Under the pieces are notes generated by a model. It saw only the letters and a list, made by a program, of their open reading frames with translations. It was not told the DNA's origin and searched no databases. Shown in pieces: positions 43,628-53,558 of a stretch of 64,000 nt of DNA (positions within the stretch are counted from its first letter, which is position 1; each line of letters opens with the position of its first letter). The position numbers and the translations under genes are program-made. The stretch lies in the NCBI GenBank assembly GCA_014204435.1, contig JACHLF010000003.1, positions 310,001 through 374,000 of the forward strand, in the 5' to 3' direction. The stretch is from Mycobacteroides chelonae. GTDB lineage: Bacteria; Actinomycetota; Actinomycetes; Mycobacteriales; Mycobacteriaceae.

Positions 43628-43959
43628 AAGCGAGGTGATGGCACAGCTATTTCCAGCAGTGCCGGGCCAGCCCGCCCCGAAAGGACCACACCGCTTGGGC
43701 ATCGTGGTCTACATCCACAGGTGGACGATCTGCACACGCCAACGCCACGCCGAGGCAGCAGGTCCCCGAGGCGGGCCGCCCGACACCCCATCGCATGATT
43801 TTAGAGGATCAACTCGCCGAGGCCCGCGCCATCAACACCCAACTACACAGCAGCCTCGCGAACCGGGCACCGGACCGGACCCGGCCCCTTGGCCCCCACG
43901 CTCCGGCCGCCGAGACGACCACCGCGACGTCGGTAGTTGATCCCATCTTCAAATACAGA
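43628..43959. other. Stretch without a recognisable gene
   Basis: Several short overlapping frames exist. One at about 43638 (start MAQLFPAVPGQ) has GCGAGGTG upstream; one at 43795 starts MILEDQLAEARAINTQLHS. Neither matches a family I know and their compositions are Pro/Arg/Thr-rich. It may be remnant accessory DNA between hsp18 and cspA. Confidence 0.4.
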
Positions 43960-43992
43960 GGTTGGCTGCCCAGACTTACCGGGCAGCCAACC
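43960..43992 (-). terminator. Hairpin terminator after cspA
   Basis: Perfect 12-bp stem GGTTGGCTGCCC / GGGCAGCCAACC with a 9-nt loop, 25 bp past the cspA stop on the minus strand. Only a weak T-rich tail follows, as usual for mycobacterial terminators. Confidence 0.8.
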
Positions 43993-44016
43993 GAAATACT
44001 TTTGGGCAGTGAGACT

Positions 44017-44223
44017 TTAGACAGTCTGCACTGACACGGCCTGTGGGCCGCGATCGCCGGCTTCTTCCTCGAAGCTGACGCGATCGTTCTCATTGAGGCT
44101 GCGGTATCCGCCCTGATCGATGATGGCTGAGAAGTGAACAAACAGGTCCTTGCTGCCGCTGTCCGGGGTAATGAACCCAAATCCCTTTTCGGCGTTGAAC
44201 CACTTCACAATGCCTTGAGCCAT
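44017..44223 (-). CDS. cspA: Cold-shock protein, CspA family
   Basis: Single-stranded nucleic-acid-binding OB-fold protein of 68 aa, an RNA chaperone. RNP1 is KGFGFITP and RNP2 is LFVHFSAI; the start is [17 protein letters not shown], as in mycobacterial CspA. The ribosome binding site CAGGAGAG lies about 8 nt upstream. A long 5' leader is likely, since the nearest reasonable -10 (TAGGAT on the minus strand near 44381-44386) is about 160 nt away. A strong hairpin terminator follows. Confidence 0.96.
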   Translation of the reverse strand: MAQGIVKWFNAEKGFGFITPDSGSKDLFVHFSAIIDQGGYRSLNENDRVSFEEEAGDRGPQAVSVQTV

Positions 44224-45075
44224 GCGCTAACTCTCCTGAGTTTTTAAGTACAGGACCGACGATCGATCCTGGGTCTGCGGAGATACGCGAAATCAAAGCA
44301 ACCAATGAAACTCACGGGCTTGATATGTGTCCGCCGCGGAAAATCTTCGCGAGCGTGTCACTAAGAAAATCAACCAGTTCCATCCTAACAGAGACCCAGC
44401 CCAATGGCCACAGCCCCCACGCGCGTTCGTCCTGGAGCATGGCGATAGATCGGCCTCAGACCTCGATGCGCACACTATGTGCCAGTATTCAGTTCAGCCG
44501 GAGGGACTGGGTCACGGCTAGTGCTCGTCGCTTCTGCTCACCACTGAGGCTCAGCTCCTCCAATAGTCCTCGAACGGAGTGTGTTTCGTTGTAGGGGCGG
44601 CCGGGCTATGAGGCAGCGGCGCACATTCGATACAGCCACCTCGCCAGCCCGCGGAAGGCCCAGTCCATTGATCGCCGCGACCTCAGGGCGTTGCAGGCGA
44701 GGAATCTAGGAAGTCGACAACCTCCGCTACGAACTCGTGGTGGTACTAGAAGACTGGCGACCATCAGGTCGTTGTCACCATTGGCGACGAAGACCGAGAT
44801 CTTGATCTGTACCAGATCGTCGGCGACAGGCGAATGCGAATGGCCGGCGGGCGGCGATCATCAGCAAGACCGACAGCGGGCGCAAGGTTCTTGACGGATC
44901 CTTCCCCGAAAAGCTGGGTATCGAAAGCGAGGCTCTCGCTGGACTGGGGGATGAATCGGGACTCGGTCATCGCCAGTCTGGAACGACTCGCCGCGACCCC
45001 TGAAGGCGTACAAGGTCTAGGCCCACGCGTTGCCCCCGGTGGCATCACCATATCGGCTGGCGGGGGTCTGGGAGA
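44224..45075. other. Gene-poor gap between cspA and trpE
   Basis: The first ~170 nt are probably the cspA leader. Further on, the plus strand from about 44768 reads VVVTIGDEDRDLDLYQIVGD, which looks like real protein, and around 44850-44960 another frame reads ISKTDSGRKVLDGSFPEKLG. These may be pieces of one frameshifted gene, but I cannot name the family. Nothing else convincing is seen; no tRNA. Confidence 0.4.
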
Positions 45076-46620
45076 ATGTGGTCCATGCATAGCACTGTCA
45101 GCGGCGCAGCCACGATCACCAGGGAAGAGTTCAACGCCCTGGCGGCGGTGCATCGGGTGGTGCCGGTGACTCGAAAAGTACTGGCAGACAGCGAGACTCC
45201 ACTCTCGGCGTACCGAAAGCTGGGTGCCAACCGTCCGGGCACCTTCCTGCTCGAATCGGCAGAGAATGGGCGGTCATGGTCTCGGTGGTCGTTCATCGGT
45301 GCCGGATCGCCCTCGGCGCTGACGGTGCGTGGCGGTCAGGCCGCTTGGCTGGGGGCGACTCCGGACGGGGCTCCTGCCGGCGGTGACCCACTTGAGGCGC
45401 TGCGCGCCACCATGGACTTGCTGGCGGGTGAGTCGCTCTCCGACCTGCCACCGCTGTCTGGCGGCATGGTGGGCTTCCTGGCTTACGACATCGTGCGGCG
45501 GCTGGAGCGACTACCGGAAAACACCACCGATGACCTTGGGCTTCCGGATCTGCTTCTGCTGCTTGCCACCGACATGGCGGCGGTCGACCACCACGAGGGC
45601 ACCATCACGCTGATCGCCAATGCGGTCAACTGGGATGACACCCCGGAGCGCGTGGCCGAGGCCTACGACGGTGCCGTCGCACGACTTGACGTGATGACCG
45701 CGGCACTGAGCCAGCCGCTGCCGTCCACCGTCGCGCACTTCGACCGACCGGCGCCGACATATCGCAGTCAGCGCTCTGTCGAGGAGTACAGCGCGATCGT
45801 CGACAAACTGGTCGGCGATATCGAGGCCGGCGAGGCGTTCCAGGTGGTGCCGAGCATGCGCTTCGAAATGGAAACCAAGGTTGATCCCCTCGAGGTATAC
45901 CGGATTCTGCGGGTCACCAACCCCAGCCCGTACATGTATCTTTTTCATGCGCCGGATTCCGATGGCGGTACGGCATTTTCGATCGTCGGATCAAGTCCGG
46001 AGGCGCTGGTCACGGTGAAAGACGGGGTGGCGACCACCCATCCCATTGCAGGAACGCGCTGGCGCGGCGCAACCGACGAGGAAGACACGCTGCTGGCCAA
46101 GGATCTGCTCGCCGACGAAAAAGAGCTCTCCGAGCACCTCATGCTGGTCGACCTAGGACGCAACGATCTCGGCCGGGTGTGTACCCCCGGCACCGTCAAA
46201 GTCAGCGATTACAGCCATATCGAGCGCTACAGCCACGTCATGCACCTGGTGTCCACGGTCACCGGCTCGCTGGCCGACGGCAAGACGGCGCTGGACGCCA
46301 TCACCGCGTGCTTCCCGGCCGGGACGCTGTCGGGGGCACCGAAGGTTCGCGCCATGGAACTGATCGAAGAAGTCGAGCTCACGCGCCGCGGACTGTATGG
46401 GGGAGTCCTGGGATACCTGGACTTCGCCGGCAATGCCGATTTCGCCATCGCGATCCGGACCGCGCTGTTCAAGGACGGCCGTGCATATGTCCAGGCCGGC
46501 GGAGGCGTGGTCGCCGACTCCAAGGGTGAGTACGAGTACAACGAGGCCCGGAACAAGGCCACCGCGGTACTCAATGCCATCGCCGCGGCCGAAACCCTCA
46601 CGGGCGCCGCCGATGTCTGA
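45076..46620 (+). CDS. trpE: Anthranilate synthase component I
   Basis: Converts chorismate to anthranilate, the first step of tryptophan synthesis. 514 aa from ATG 45076 or 511 from ATG 45085. The N-terminal domain carries the Trp feedback site ([18 protein letters not shown]). Catalytic motifs: [44 protein letters not shown] and [11 protein letters not shown]. No leader peptide with Trp codons or attenuator is obvious upstream. The stop overlaps the next gene by 8 bp. The trpG subunit is not in this cluster, as in M. tuberculosis. Confidence 0.96.
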   Translation: MWSMHSTVSGAATITREEFNALAAVHRVVPVTRKVLADSETPLSAYRKLGANRPGTFLLESAENGRSWSRWSFIGAGSPSALTVRGGQAAWLGATPDGAPAGGDPLEALRATMDLLAGESLSDLPPLSGGMVGFLAYDIVRRLERLPENTTDDLGLPDLLLLLATDMAAVDHHEGTITLIANAVNWDDTPERVAEAYDGAVARLDVMTAALSQPLPSTVAHFDRPAPTYRSQRSVEEYSAIVDKLVGDIEAGEAFQVVPSMRFEMETKVDPLEVYRILRVTNPSPYMYLFHAPDSDGGTAFSIVGSSPEALVTVKDGVATTHPIAGTRWRGATDEEDTLLAKDLLADEKELSEHLMLVDLGRNDLGRVCTPGTVKVSDYSHIERYSHVMHLVSTVTGSLADGKTALDAITACFPAGTLSGAPKVRAMELIEEVELTRRGLYGGVLGYLDFAGNADFAIAIRTALFKDGRAYVQAGGGVVADSKGEYEYNEARNKATAVLNAIAAAETLTGAADV

Positions 46621-47224
46621 CTCGGCCCGCAAGAGTCCGGGCCGAAAGCGGCTCCTGGCGGGCGCGGGGCTGCTGGTGATCGCCGCAGGCGGGCTATGGG
46701 CAGCCTCGAAGCTCGCTTGGGTGCGACTGCGTTCCTTCGACGGTTTGGGCGAGCCCAGGACGTTGTCGGTATCCGGTGCCGACTGGTCCGCGGCACTGGT
46801 TCCGCTGGCCGTCGCCTTGATCGCAGCGGCCATCGCGACGCTCGCGATCCGGGGTTGGGCCTTGCGCGTCCTGGCGGTGCTGGTGGCGGCGATCGGCGCC
46901 GGCGCGGCTTATCTCGGGGTCGGCCTCTGGGCCGTTCGCGATGTCGGGCCCCACGCCGCGGAGGTCAAACATATCCAGGTATCGACTCTGATAGGCGCCG
47001 ATCGACTCTCCGGTGGTGCCGCCACCACGGTGATCGCCGCCGTGGTGGCGGTGGTGGCTGCCGTCATGCTGCTGCGGGCCGCCGATGGCACCTCTGACAC
47101 CAAGTACCAGACCCCGGCGGCGCGACAGTCCGAGGGCACCAGTGTCGCCGACAAGAAGCAGAGCGAACGAGTCATGTGGGACAGCCTCGACGGCGGTCAG
47201 GACCCAACGGTCGGTCCGACCTGA
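46613..47224 (+). CDS. Trp-region conserved membrane protein (TIGR02234)
   Basis: 203-aa membrane protein always found in actinobacterial trp operons (Rv1610 in M. tuberculosis); function unknown. Four hydrophobic segments: residues about 13-32, 62-80, 86-106 and 139-158. The C-terminal tail is hydrophilic, with [12 protein letters not shown] as a conserved end. ATG 46613 overlaps trpE. It might take part in tryptophan or indole handling, but that is only context. Confidence 0.88.
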   Translation: MSDSARKSPGRKRLLAGAGLLVIAAGGLWAASKLAWVRLRSFDGLGEPRTLSVSGADWSAALVPLAVALIAAAIATLAIRGWALRVLAVLVAAIGAGAAYLGVGLWAVRDVGPHAAEVKHIQVSTLIGADRLSGGAATTVIAAVVAVVAAVMLLRAADGTSDTKYQTPAARQSEGTSVADKKQSERVMWDSLDGGQDPTVGPT

Positions 47225-47320
47225 CCCGGTTTTCTCACGGGACCCCACAGCGGCTACCCTTCTGTGAAGTTCGAGTGCGCAGGCGCGGGGGGCGCCGCAA
47301 AGAAGGGAATCGTCGAGGTC

Positions 47321-48139
47321 ATGAGTTCGGGAACCGTACTCGATTCGATCCTCGATGGTGTGCGCGCCGATGTCGCCGCTCGCGAAGCCGTTGTGGATCT
47401 GGCCACCGTGAAGGCGGCGGCCAAGGCGGCACCCAAGCCGCTCGATGTCATGGCCGCGCTGCGCGAGCCGGGCATCGCCGTGATCGCCGAGGTCAAGCGC
47501 GCCAGTCCGTCGCGCGGCACGCTCGCGGATATCAGTGATCCCGCCGAACTGGCCAAGGCCTACGAAGACGGGGGGGCGCGCATCATCAGCGTCCTCACCG
47601 AGGGGCGGCGCTTCCACGGAAGTCTCGACGATCTCGACTCGATACGCGCCGCAGTGTCAGTTCCTGTGCTGCGCAAGGACTTTGTCGTTGGCCCGTATCA
47701 AATCCACGAGGCCCGGGCGCACGGCGCCGACCTGATCCTGCTGATCGTCGCGGCCCTGGAGCAGACGGCGCTGGTCTCACTGCTCGACCGCACCGAATCG
47801 CTCGGCATGACCGCCTTGGTGGAGGTGCACACCGAGGAAGAGGCAGACCGGGCACTGTCCGCGGGCGCATCGGTCATCGGCGTCAACGCGCGCGACCTGA
47901 AAACTCTTGAGATCGACCGGGATTGCTTCTCGCGCATCGCCCCCGGATTGCCCAGCGGCATCATCCGCATCGCCGAATCGGGAATCCGAGGGACCGCCGA
48001 CCTGCTGGCCTATGCCGGCGCTGGAGCCGACGCCGTGCTGGTCGGCGAGGGGCTGGTTACCAGCGGCGATCCGCGGGGGGCCGTCGCAGATTTGGTGACT
48101 GCGGGCACGCATCCGTCCTGCCCCAAACCGGCTCGCTAG
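47321..48139 (+). CDS. trpC: Indole-3-glycerol phosphate synthase
   Basis: Barrel enzyme closing the indole ring from CdRP. 272 aa from ATG 47321. Catalytic residues lie in [12 protein letters not shown] (Glu, Lys), [14 protein letters not shown] (Lys), [12 protein letters not shown] (Glu), [13 protein letters not shown] and IAESGIRG. A frame open back to 47264 is not used because ATG 47321 gives the normal N-terminus. It lies 96 bp after the membrane-protein gene and 3 bp before trpB. Confidence 0.95.
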   Translation: MSSGTVLDSILDGVRADVAAREAVVDLATVKAAAKAAPKPLDVMAALREPGIAVIAEVKRASPSRGTLADISDPAELAKAYEDGGARIISVLTEGRRFHGSLDDLDSIRAAVSVPVLRKDFVVGPYQIHEARAHGADLILLIVAALEQTALVSLLDRTESLGMTALVEVHTEEEADRALSAGASVIGVNARDLKTLEIDRDCFSRIAPGLPSGIIRIAESGIRGTADLLAYAGAGADAVLVGEGLVTSGDPRGAVADLVTAGTHPSCPKPAR

Positions 48140-48142
48140 ACG

Positions 48143-49435
48143 ATGCCCGCCAGTTCTCGCGTGAGTGGCTCCAACATGAAGAACTCCGGCCTGCCGCAGA
48201 TGAGTGCTGCGATCGCCGAGCCCACCGTGCACGATCCCGATGCCCGTGGACATTTCGGTCCGTACGGCGGTCGATACGTGGCCGAGGCACTCATGGCGGT
48301 TATCGAGGAAGTGACCGCGGCCTACGAGAAGATCAGATCCGACCACTCGTTCCTTGACGAGCTGGACCGGTTGCAGAAGCACTACGTGGGCCGTCCGTCA
48401 CCCATGTACGAGGCCGAGCGACTCAGCGCTCATGCCGGCGGTGCGCGCATCCTGCTCAAGCGAGAAGATCTGAACCATACGGGTTCTCACAAGATCAACA
48501 ACGTTCTCGGCCAAGTATTGCTGGCCAAGAAGATGGGCAAGACTCGCGTCATCGCGGAAACCGGAGCGGGGCAGCACGGCGTCGCCACCGCTACCGCGTG
48601 CGCACTTCTGGGCCTCGAATGCGTGATCTACATGGGCGCAGTCGATACTGCGCGGCAGTCGCTGAACGTTGCGCGGATGCGGCTGTTGGGGTCGACGGTG
48701 GTCTCGGTGGAGTCCGGGTCGAAGACCCTCAAGGACGCCATCAACGACGCGATGCGCGACTGGGTGACCAACGCAAACAAGACCTACTACTGCTTCGGCA
48801 CCGCAGCCGGGCCGCATCCCTTCCCGGTGATGGTCCGCGATTTCCAGCGCATCATCGGCATGGAGGCGCGCGTTCAGGTGCTCGCCCAGGTGGGCAGGCT
48901 TCCGGACGCGGTCGTTGCCTGCGTCGGCGGCGGATCGAACGCCATTGGCCTGTTCCACGCTTTCATCGACGACCCGGCGGTACAGCTGATCGGGTACGAG
49001 GCTGCGGGCGATGGCGTCGAAACCGGGCGACACGCAGCCACATTCACCGGGGGCGCACCGGGCGCCTTCCAGGGTTCCTACTCGTACCTCTTACAGGACA
49101 ACGATGGCCAGACCATCGAATCACATTCCGTCTCAGCAGGTTTGGATTACCCGGGAGTTGGTCCCGAGCATGCCTGGCTGCGCGAAAGTGGCCGTGCGGA
49201 CTACCGTCCCGTCACCGACACCGAGGCCATGGACGCCTTCCTGTTGCTCTCGCGTGCCGAGGGCATCATCCCTGCCATTGAGTCGGCTCATGCCGTGGCC
49301 GGCGCACTCAAGCTCGGGGTGGAACTGGGTGAGGGTGCCGTGATCGTGGTGAACCTGTCGGGTCGCGGTGACAAGGACGTGGAGACGGCGGCCACGTGGT
49401 TCGACCTCTTGGACAAGGGCGGCAGTCAGTCATGA
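48143..49435 (+). CDS. trpB: Tryptophan synthase beta chain
   Basis: PLP subunit joining indole and serine. 430 aa from ATG 48143 (ATGs further in, for example before KNSGLPQ, are alternatives). [15 protein letters not shown] begins the conserved part; the Schiff-base Lys is in [13 protein letters not shown] (about K117); [17 protein letters not shown] and the phosphate-binding [11 protein letters not shown] are typical TrpB1. The stop overlaps the trpA start (ATGA), which fits the alpha2-beta2 complex. Confidence 0.96.
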   Translation: MPASSRVSGSNMKNSGLPQMSAAIAEPTVHDPDARGHFGPYGGRYVAEALMAVIEEVTAAYEKIRSDHSFLDELDRLQKHYVGRPSPMYEAERLSAHAGGARILLKREDLNHTGSHKINNVLGQVLLAKKMGKTRVIAETGAGQHGVATATACALLGLECVIYMGAVDTARQSLNVARMRLLGSTVVSVESGSKTLKDAINDAMRDWVTNANKTYYCFGTAAGPHPFPVMVRDFQRIIGMEARVQVLAQVGRLPDAVVACVGGGSNAIGLFHAFIDDPAVQLIGYEAAGDGVETGRHAATFTGGAPGAFQGSYSYLLQDNDGQTIESHSVSAGLDYPGVGPEHAWLRESGRADYRPVTDTEAMDAFLLLSRAEGIIPAIESAHAVAGALKLGVELGEGAVIVVNLSGRGDKDVETAATWFDLLDKGGSQS

Positions 49436-50220
49436 CACGATCCGGCCGTCTGACCGAGGTCTTCGATAAGTGCCGCGCCGAAGGGCGCGCCGCGTTGATC
49501 GGATACCTGCCCAATGGGTACCCGGACCTGGACACCTCGATCGAACTGATGACCACGTTGGTGCACAGCGGGTGCGACATCATCGAGGTCGGGATCGCCT
49601 ACTCGGATCCGATGATGGACGGCCCGATGATCGCCGCCGCGGCGGAGACGGCGCTCGGCCACGGGGTGCGGGTCGCGGATGTCTTTACCACGGTCCGCGC
49701 CATCACCGATGCCGGCGGGCATGCCGTCGTGATGTCGTACTGGAATCCGGTGCTGCGGTACGGAGTGGACGCGTTCTCGAGTGACCTCGCCGCGGCCGGA
49801 GGCCTCGGGATCATTACCCCGGACCTCATCCCCGACGAGGCCGAAGACTGGATCGCCGCCTCGGACGCGCATGACCTGGACCGGGTTTTCCTCGTCGCGC
49901 CCTCATCCACGCCGGAAAGGCTGGAGATGACGATCGGGGCATGCCGCGGCTTCGTCTATGCGGCCTCGACCATGGGCGTCACCGGCGCTCGCGATGCGGT
50001 CTCGAATGCCGCTCCCACCCTGGTGAGCAGGGTTCGCGAGGTCTCTGACATCCCGGTCGGGGTCGGCCTCGGTGTGCGGTCCGGCGTCCAAGCCGCCGAG
50101 ATCGCGGCGTATGCCGACGGCGTCATCGTCGGCTCGGCGCTGGTGGCTGCGGCCCCACAAGGTGCCGATGCGGTGCGTACCCTGACTGAAGAACTGGCTA
50201 CCGGGGTGCGAAGGGTATGA
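49432..50220 (+). CDS. trpA: Tryptophan synthase alpha chain
   Basis: Cleaves indole-3-glycerol phosphate to indole, which tunnels to TrpB. 262 aa. The catalytic Glu and Asp are in [17 protein letters not shown] (about E52 and D63). [12 protein letters not shown] and [10 protein letters not shown] are the phosphate-binding loops. The start is ATG 49432 in the overlap with trpB. lgt follows after 16 bp. Confidence 0.95.
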   Translation: MTRSGRLTEVFDKCRAEGRAALIGYLPNGYPDLDTSIELMTTLVHSGCDIIEVGIAYSDPMMDGPMIAAAAETALGHGVRVADVFTTVRAITDAGGHAVVMSYWNPVLRYGVDAFSSDLAAAGGLGIITPDLIPDEAEDWIAASDAHDLDRVFLVAPSSTPERLEMTIGACRGFVYAASTMGVTGARDAVSNAAPTLVSRVREVSDIPVGVGLGVRSGVQAAEIAAYADGVIVGSALVAAAPQGADAVRTLTEELATGVRRV

Positions 50221-50236
50221 GGTCAAGGAAAACACT

Positions 50237-51292
50237 GTGAGAGTCGTGAATCTGGCATACATCCCGAGCCCGCCCCAAGGAGTCTGGCATCTGGGGCCGA
50301 TCCCTATCCGCGCCTACGCACTGTGCATCATCGCGGGCATCGTCGTGGCGTTGGTCATCGGCGATCGCCGGTGGGAGCAACGTGGCGGCGAGCGCGGCGT
50401 GATCTACGACATCGCGTTGTGGGCAGTGCCCTTTGGACTTGTCGGTGGTCGGCTGTACCACGTGATGACCGATTGGCAGACCTACTTCGGTCCGCATGGC
50501 AAGGGGCTGGCCAAGGCGATTGCGGTGTGGGAGGGCGGCCTCGGCATCTGGGGCGCCGTGGCGCTGGGCGGCGTTGGCGCCTGGATTGCCTGTCGGCGCA
50601 GAGGTATTCCCTTGCCCGCCTTCGGCGACGCGATCGCTCCCGGCATAGTGCTGGCCCAGGCGATCGGCCGGTTGGGCAACTACTTCAACCAGGAGCTCAC
50701 CGGCGGACCCACTACCTTGCCCTGGGGGCTGGAGCTGTTCTATCGGCGCTCGGCCGATGGCACCGTAGACGTGCTAAATCTCAACGGCGTGTCTACCGGC
50801 GAGGTGGCGCAAGTCGTCCACCCCACGTTCCTGTATGAATTGCTATGGAATGTAGTGGTTTTCGCAGCGCTGATCTATGTTGATCGGCGCTTCAAGATTG
50901 GGCACGGGCGGCTGTTCGCGATGTACGTCGCGGCCTACTGTGTGGGCCGCTTCTGGGTCGAGTTGATGCGTGTGGATCCGGCCACGCAGTTCGGCGGGAT
51001 ACGCGTCAACTCCTTCACCTCGACGTTGGTGTTTTTCGGCGCGGTCGCCTACATCCTGCTGGCCCCCAAGGGACGCGAGGATCCGTCCACCCTGGGCGGC
51101 ACCCCGACAGAGGTCGCCGATAAGGAGCTCGCCGGCCAGACCGAAGCCGATCACTCCGAGGAAACCGCGCAGGAAACCCAAGCCCCCGGGACCGCTGCCC
51201 TCGACGGCGAGCATCCGGAGGCAGCGCAAGAAGACGCCGTGGATGGATCGGCCGACGAACCGGCCGGGAATTCTGGCATTGTGGAGAAATGA
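50237..51292 (+). CDS. lgt: Prolipoprotein diacylglyceryl transferase
   Basis: Membrane enzyme moving diacylglycerol from phosphatidylglycerol to the lipobox Cys, the first step of lipoprotein maturation. 351 aa with seven hydrophobic segments. The signature is GRLGNYFNQELTG at about residues 144-156. GTG 50237 is chosen. The last 70 residues are an acidic Glu/Ala/Pro-rich cytoplasmic tail, longer than in enterobacteria but common in mycobacteria. The stop overlaps the TM2 gene (ATGA). Confidence 0.95.
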   Translation: MRVVNLAYIPSPPQGVWHLGPIPIRAYALCIIAGIVVALVIGDRRWEQRGGERGVIYDIALWAVPFGLVGGRLYHVMTDWQTYFGPHGKGLAKAIAVWEGGLGIWGAVALGGVGAWIACRRRGIPLPAFGDAIAPGIVLAQAIGRLGNYFNQELTGGPTTLPWGLELFYRRSADGTVDVLNLNGVSTGEVAQVVHPTFLYELLWNVVVFAALIYVDRRFKIGHGRLFAMYVAAYCVGRFWVELMRVDPATQFGGIRVNSFTSTLVFFGAVAYILLAPKGREDPSTLGGTPTEVADKELAGQTEADHSEETAQETQAPGTAALDGEHPEAAQEDAVDGSADEPAGNSGIVEK

Positions 51293-51642
51293 CCGAGAGC
51301 ACTCCGCCTCCTTTCGGAACGCCTCTGCCGGTGACGCCGCCCGGCCTTCCGTATCCGCCACCTTATGGGGATCCTGCTGCGCCTTACGGCCGCGATCCGG
51401 CCACCGGAGCCCCGTATTCAGATAAGTCGAAGCTGGTCGCAGGCCTGCTGCAGCTGCTTGGCTTGGTGGGGTTCCTGGGTTTCGGTCGCATCTATATCGG
51501 CCAGACCCTGCTGGGTATCGTTCAGCTTCTGATCGGTATCGTGACGTTCGGAATCGTCGCGATCGTCTGGGGAATCATCGATGCCGTCCTAATTTTCGGC
51601 GGCAAGGTCGACGACACGAACGGTCGCCAGCTGCGGGATTGA
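51289..51642 (+). CDS. TM2-domain membrane protein
   Basis: 117-aa protein: a Pro-rich cytoplasmic N-terminus (about 45 residues), then two membrane helices joined by a short turn, the TM2 domain (GFLGFGRIYIGQTLLGIVQL ... GIVAIVWGIIDAVLIF). Function unknown; such proteins often accompany lgt in actinobacteria. ATGA overlap with lgt; last gene of the trp-lgt transcription unit. Confidence 0.9.
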   Translation: MTESTPPPFGTPLPVTPPGLPYPPPYGDPAAPYGRDPATGAPYSDKSKLVAGLLQLLGLVGFLGFGRIYIGQTLLGIVQLLIGIVTFGIVAIVWGIIDAVLIFGGKVDDTNGRQLRD

Positions 51643-51662
51643 CGTGTGAGGGAATGGGAATG

Positions 51663-51702
51663 ACCGGGACGACCCGGTAATTGTTCGCCAGGGGACGGCC
51701 TC
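51663..51702 (+). ncRNA. Candidate guanidine-II riboswitch (mini-ykkC)
   Basis: Two small hairpins with ACGR tetraloops. The first is ACCGGG-ACGA-CCCGGT at 51663-51678. After a 12-nt linker comes GGGG-ACGG-CCTC at 51691-51702. Paired short stems with ACGR loops 7-40 nt apart are the defining pattern of the mini-ykkC motif, which binds guanidinium and typically precedes SMR-type exporters. The ribosome binding site GGAGA (51713-51717) and the ATG (51726) of a sugE-like gene follow at the expected distance. Confidence 0.8.
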
Positions 51703-51725
51703 ACCGAAATGTGGAGATATCTCTC

Positions 51726-52071
51726 ATGGTTTGGCTGGTCCTCATTCTGGCGATCTACTCGAAGTAGGTTGGGCCATCGGCCTCAAGTACACCGAGGGCT
51801 TCGCCCGGCTGTGGCCGACAGTCGGTACCGTCGGATCGATGATCATCTTCATCGCGTTGCTCGGCATCGTGATGAAGAGCCTGCCGGTCGGCACCGGGTA
51901 CGCGATCTGGGTGGGAGTGGGTGCCGTGGGGAATGCGATCCTGGGCAGCGTGCTGTTCGGTGACTCGCCAACATATGGCGGCTGCTCAGCCGGGCATTGA
52001 TCGTCGCCGGCATCATCAGTCTGAAACTGGCCTCCCTACAACGCAAACCGGCGAGGGTAACCGGCGAGTGA
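51726..52071 (+). pseudogene. Frameshifted SMR exporter, SugE/Gdx type
   Basis: Small multidrug resistance protein split over three frames. ATG 51726 reads [12 protein letters not shown] and hits a stop after one lost base; the key Glu and next part are in frame two ([20 protein letters not shown] to [24 protein letters not shown]). After a second shift the last helix reads [20 protein letters not shown], ending with TGA at 52069-52071. GWAIGLKY and the [11 protein letters not shown] helix are the SugE subclass, now known as guanidinium exporters. At about 346 bp the length is normal, so only the indels inactivate it. Confidence 0.85.
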
Positions 52072-52125
52072 ATCGTGACTGCACCGACTCGTGAGTAGGT
52101 ATCGCCGCGACTATGCTCAAAAGTC

Positions 52126-53544
52126 ATGACGAGACGCGGAAAGATTGTTTGTACCCTCGGCCCTGCGACCGGTTCCGCTGAGCTTGTGCGCGCGCTCGTC
52201 GAATCCGGGATGGACGTCGCACGGCTCAACTTCAGCCATGGCGAGCACGCCGATCACGAGCAGAACTACCGTTGGGTGCGCAAGGCATCCGATGAGACGG
52301 GTCGCGCGGTCGGCGTCCTGGCAGACCTGCAGGGGCCCAAGATCAGGCTGGGCCGGTTCGCTACCGGATCGGCGCACTGGGCCACCGGTGAACAGGTCAG
52401 GATCACCGTCGAGGATGTGGTTGGCACCCCGGACCGGGTTTCCACCACCTACAAGCAGTTAGCCGTGGATGCCGCGGTCGGTGACAGGCTCCTGGTCGAC
52501 GACGGCAAGGTCGGACTGACCGTCAAGGCCATCGAGGGCGATGACGTGGTGTGTCGGGTCACCGAGGGGGGTCCGGTCAGCAACAACAAAGGTTTGTCCC
52601 TGCCGGGAATGAACGTCTCGGTGCCCGCGCTCTCCGACAAGGACATCGCGGATCTTGAATTCGCACTGCGCCTCGGGGTGGACCTCATCGCGCTGTCGTT
52701 CGTGCGTTCGCCCAGCGATGTCGAGTTGGTGCACGCCATCATGGATCGGGTCGGGCGCCGCGTGCCGGTGATCGCGAAGCTGGAGAAGCCCGAGGCTGTG
52801 GCCAATCTCGAAGCTATCGTGCTGGCGTTCGACGCGATCATGGTGGCTCGTGGCGACCTTGGCGTCGAACTGCCGCTCGAAGACGTGCCGATCGTGCAGA
52901 AGCGGGCCATTCAGATCGCCCGTGAGAACGCGCGTCCGGTCATCGTGGCGACCCAGATGCTGGAGTCGATGATCGAGAACTCGCGGCCGACCCGTGCGGA
53001 GGCCTCCGATGTCGCCAACGCGGTTCTGGACGGCGCGGATGCCGTGATGCTGTCGGGGGAGACCTCGGTGGGCAAGTACCCGCTGGAAGCGGTGCGCACG
53101 ATGGCCCGCATCGTGTCGGCGGTGGAAAGCCACTCGGTGAGCGCACCGCCGTTGACGCATGTGCCACGCACTAAGCGTGGGGTGATCTCCTATGCCGCGC
53201 GCGATATCGGCGAGCGCCTGAACGCCAAGGCGCTCGTCGCCTTCACGCAGTCGGGTGACACTGTGCGCCGTCTGGCTCGGCTGCACACCCCGTTGCCGGT
53301 GCTGGCGTTCACCCCGTTGCCCGAGGTGCGCAGCCAACTGGCACTCACTTGGGGAACCGAAACCTTCATCGTTCCGGTCATGGATACCACCGACGGCATG
53401 ATCCAGCAGGTGGACACGGCATTGCTGGCGATGGAGCGCTACCAGCGCGGGGATCTGGTGGTGATTGTCGCGGGCGCTCCTCCGGGAACAGTAGGCTCGA
53501 CAAACCTGATCCGCGTGCACCGGATCGGTGAGGACGACCACTAG
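52126..53544 (+). CDS. pyk: Pyruvate kinase
   Basis: Final step of glycolysis, making ATP and pyruvate from phosphoenolpyruvate. 472 aa, the short form without extra C-terminal domain. Motifs: RRGKIVCTLGPATGS, ARLNFSHGEH, LADLQGPKIRLG, VIAKLEKPEAVANL and MVARGDLGVELPLEDVP. ATG 52126 is 54 bp after the dead SMR gene. tesB follows 8 nt after its stop or later, depending on the start. Confidence 0.96.
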   Translation: MTRRGKIVCTLGPATGSAELVRALVESGMDVARLNFSHGEHADHEQNYRWVRKASDETGRAVGVLADLQGPKIRLGRFATGSAHWATGEQVRITVEDVVGTPDRVSTTYKQLAVDAAVGDRLLVDDGKVGLTVKAIEGDDVVCRVTEGGPVSNNKGLSLPGMNVSVPALSDKDIADLEFALRLGVDLIALSFVRSPSDVELVHAIMDRVGRRVPVIAKLEKPEAVANLEAIVLAFDAIMVARGDLGVELPLEDVPIVQKRAIQIARENARPVIVATQMLESMIENSRPTRAEASDVANAVLDGADAVMLSGETSVGKYPLEAVRTMARIVSAVESHSVSAPPLTHVPRTKRGVISYAARDIGERLNAKALVAFTQSGDTVRRLARLHTPLPVLAFTPLPEVRSQLALTWGTETFIVPVMDTTDGMIQQVDTALLAMERYQRGDLVVIVAGAPPGTVGSTNLIRVHRIGEDDH

Positions 53545-53558
53545 GGAAGAGGATCAGC

